From: Deltaproteobacteria bacterium
Lineage (GTDB): Bacteria; Desulfobacterota; Binatia; UBA9968
NCBI GenBank assembly: GCA_005878685.1
Contig: VBLN01000284.1
Coordinates: 1,959-8,912, forward strand
DNA length: 6,954 nucleotides
Reading direction: 5' to 3'
The position numbers were made by a program, and so were the translations under genes. How positions within the stretch are numbered: the first letter of the stretch is position 1; every line of letters starts with the position of its first letter. A model generated the notes under the pieces. That model had not been told where the DNA came from. It ran no database searches and saw only the letters and a list, made by a program, of their open reading frames with translations. This document shows, one piece after another, positions 6,569 to 6,954 of the stretch.

Positions 6569-6682
6569 TCAAAATGGACGGCTCCGCAAATATGTGAGGC
6601 AGAGGGTGGGGTGATTGAGCTTCTTATTTAGTTCTTCCGGAGTTGTGAGGAGTTCTGGGTGGGTATATTCTTTTTGTTCCAT
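6569..6682 (-). pseudogene. Displaced 5' fragment of the rhodanese gene (different frame)
   Basis: From ATG 6680-6682 the minus strand reads MEQKEYTHPELLTTPEELNK and on to LNHPTLCL at 6596, a typical rhodanese N-terminus (xPELLV.T.EL...L..P). It then leaves homology and stops at TGA 6569-6571. The next recognisable rhodanese residues, SHICGAVHFDL, begin at 6597 in the frame of the main gene. The (I/L)-D-V-R-x-x-x-x-Y-x-x-G segment that normally sits between these two parts, a dozen or so residues, is absent from all frames. The simplest reading is an out-of-frame deletion of about 35-45 bases, biological or in the assembly. No Shine-Dalgarno precedes this ATG. Confidence 0.7.
6664..6669 (+). 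promoter_or_regulatory. Possible -10 element for the AttH-like gene
   Basis: TATATT lies 11 bases before ATG 6681, which would put transcription start within about 4-6 bases of the start codon. No good -35 is found at the right distance (TTGTGA at 6643-6648 gives only a 15-base spacer). The nearest Shine-Dalgarno-like sequence, GAGGAG near 6647-6652, is too far from the ATG to act. The element lies in the rhodanese 5' coding sequence. Confidence 0.22.
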
Positions 6683-6954
6683 GGTGAGAGTTTATAACAC
6701 TACTTGGAATTCATCTCAAATCTCGATCACGAGATTTGGTAGACTCCGGCGCGGAGCAATCATCACTTCTCTGCTTGCGTCCTTTCTTCTTGCCTCTTCC
6801 TTCACTTATCAGGCCGCTTTGCCGGGACGGAAACTCTCCTTCCCCCAGGATCATTCCTCCCATTCGGATTTCAAGACCGAATGGTGGTACTACACAGGCC
6901 ATCTGGAAACTGAAAGCGGTAAGAGCTACGGCTATCAGGTGACATTCTTTCGCT
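6681..6954 (+). CDS. Secreted CrtC/AttH-like (lipocalin-like, COG5621) protein, 5' part only
   Basis: The frame is open from ATG 6681 through the right edge (91 codons). It begins with a long polar N-region, then RFGRLRRGAIITSLLASFLL (19-38) forms a Sec-type signal with cleavage somewhere near 42-46. The mature start FPQDHSSHSDFKTEWWYYTG (54-73), then HLE...G.SYGYQVTFFR, is the signature N-terminus of the CrtC/AttH lipocalin-like family, usually annotated as predicted secreted hydrolase or carotenoid 1,2-hydratase-like; family members are about 350-400 residues. Carotenoid activity should not be assumed. The only plausible start codons are ATG 6681 or GTG 6684, because no other ATG, GTG or TTG occurs in frame before 6819. 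The start codon overlaps that of the divergent rhodanese. No Shine-Dalgarno is visible at proper spacing. Confidence 0.85.
   Translation, partial: MVRVYNTTWNSSQISITRFGRLRRGAIITSLLASFLLASSFTYQAALPGRKLSFPQDHSSHSDFKTEWWYYTGHLETESGKSYGYQVTFFR
6691..6719 (-). promoter_or_regulatory. Near-consensus sigma70 promoter giving a leaderless rhodanese mRNA
   Basis: On the minus strand TTGAGA (6719-6714), a spacer of exactly 17 bases, then TATAAA (6696-6691). Each hexamer matches consensus at five of six positions. Transcription would start about 7-9 bases past the -10, at or within two or three bases of the rhodanese ATG at 6682. There is no Shine-Dalgarno before that ATG, which fits leaderless translation. 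The promoter lies inside the first codons of the divergent AttH-like gene. Confidence 0.55.

Noticed and set aside
5998..6597. Plus-strand open frame of 199 codons
   Set aside because: It is antisense to the rhodanese gene, which carries clear catalytic and structural motifs on the minus strand.
6736..6942. Plus-strand open frame of 68 codons near the right edge
   Set aside because: The neighbouring frame starting at 6681 encodes the recognisable EWWYYTGHLE signature, so this is a shadow.

Overview
The window looks like chromosomal DNA from an uncultured or environmental Gram-negative bacterium, moderately GC-rich by eye. The Gram-negative inference rests on several proteins with Sec-type signal peptides of periplasmic families, ordinary Shine-Dalgarno sequences and sigma70-like promoters. 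I cannot assign a phylum. I see no IS element, CRISPR array, tRNA, rRNA or phage gene. Eight genes occupy nearly all of the window, and no gene-free stretch exceeds about 190 bases.

Layout: (1) Positions 1-2321, minus strand: a probable two-gene operon. An ornithine cyclodeaminase/mu-crystallin-family oxidoreductase comes first, followed 29 bases later by an NAD(P)-dependent aldehyde dehydrogenase of the alpha-ketoglutarate-semialdehyde type, which runs off the left edge. (2) Positions 2441-3058, plus strand, divergent from that operon: a membrane-anchored coiled-coil protein with a C-terminal bacterial SH3 domain. (3) Positions 3245-5256, plus strand: an MFS exporter of the EntS-like MFS_3 group (TTG start), then, 23 bases on, an exported predicted SAM methyltransferase (COG4798-like). 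(4) Positions 5263-6682, minus strand: a PEBP (YbhB/YbcL) protein with a signal peptide and a second, strongly primed internal start. Upstream of it lies a tandem-domain rhodanese whose 5' end is frameshifted and appears to have lost a short segment. (5) Positions 6681-6954, plus strand: the beginning of a secreted CrtC/AttH-like (COG5621) protein that runs off the right edge.

How the genes may work together: the cyclodeaminase-family enzyme and the semialdehyde dehydrogenase are a sensible pair for catabolism of proline- or hydroxyproline-type compounds, since one acts on a cyclic imine or imino acid and the other yields 2-oxoglutarate; this is inference. The MFS exporter and exported methyltransferase look co-transcribed. 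The methyltransferase, PEBP protein and AttH-like protein all carry export signals, but no shared pathway is evident.

The least ordinary points are the rhodanese/AttH-like divergent junction, where both start codons share the palindrome CCATGG and the rhodanese promoter would give a leaderless mRNA; the broken rhodanese reading frame; and the dual start of the PEBP gene. I did not find a clear new multi-gene system.
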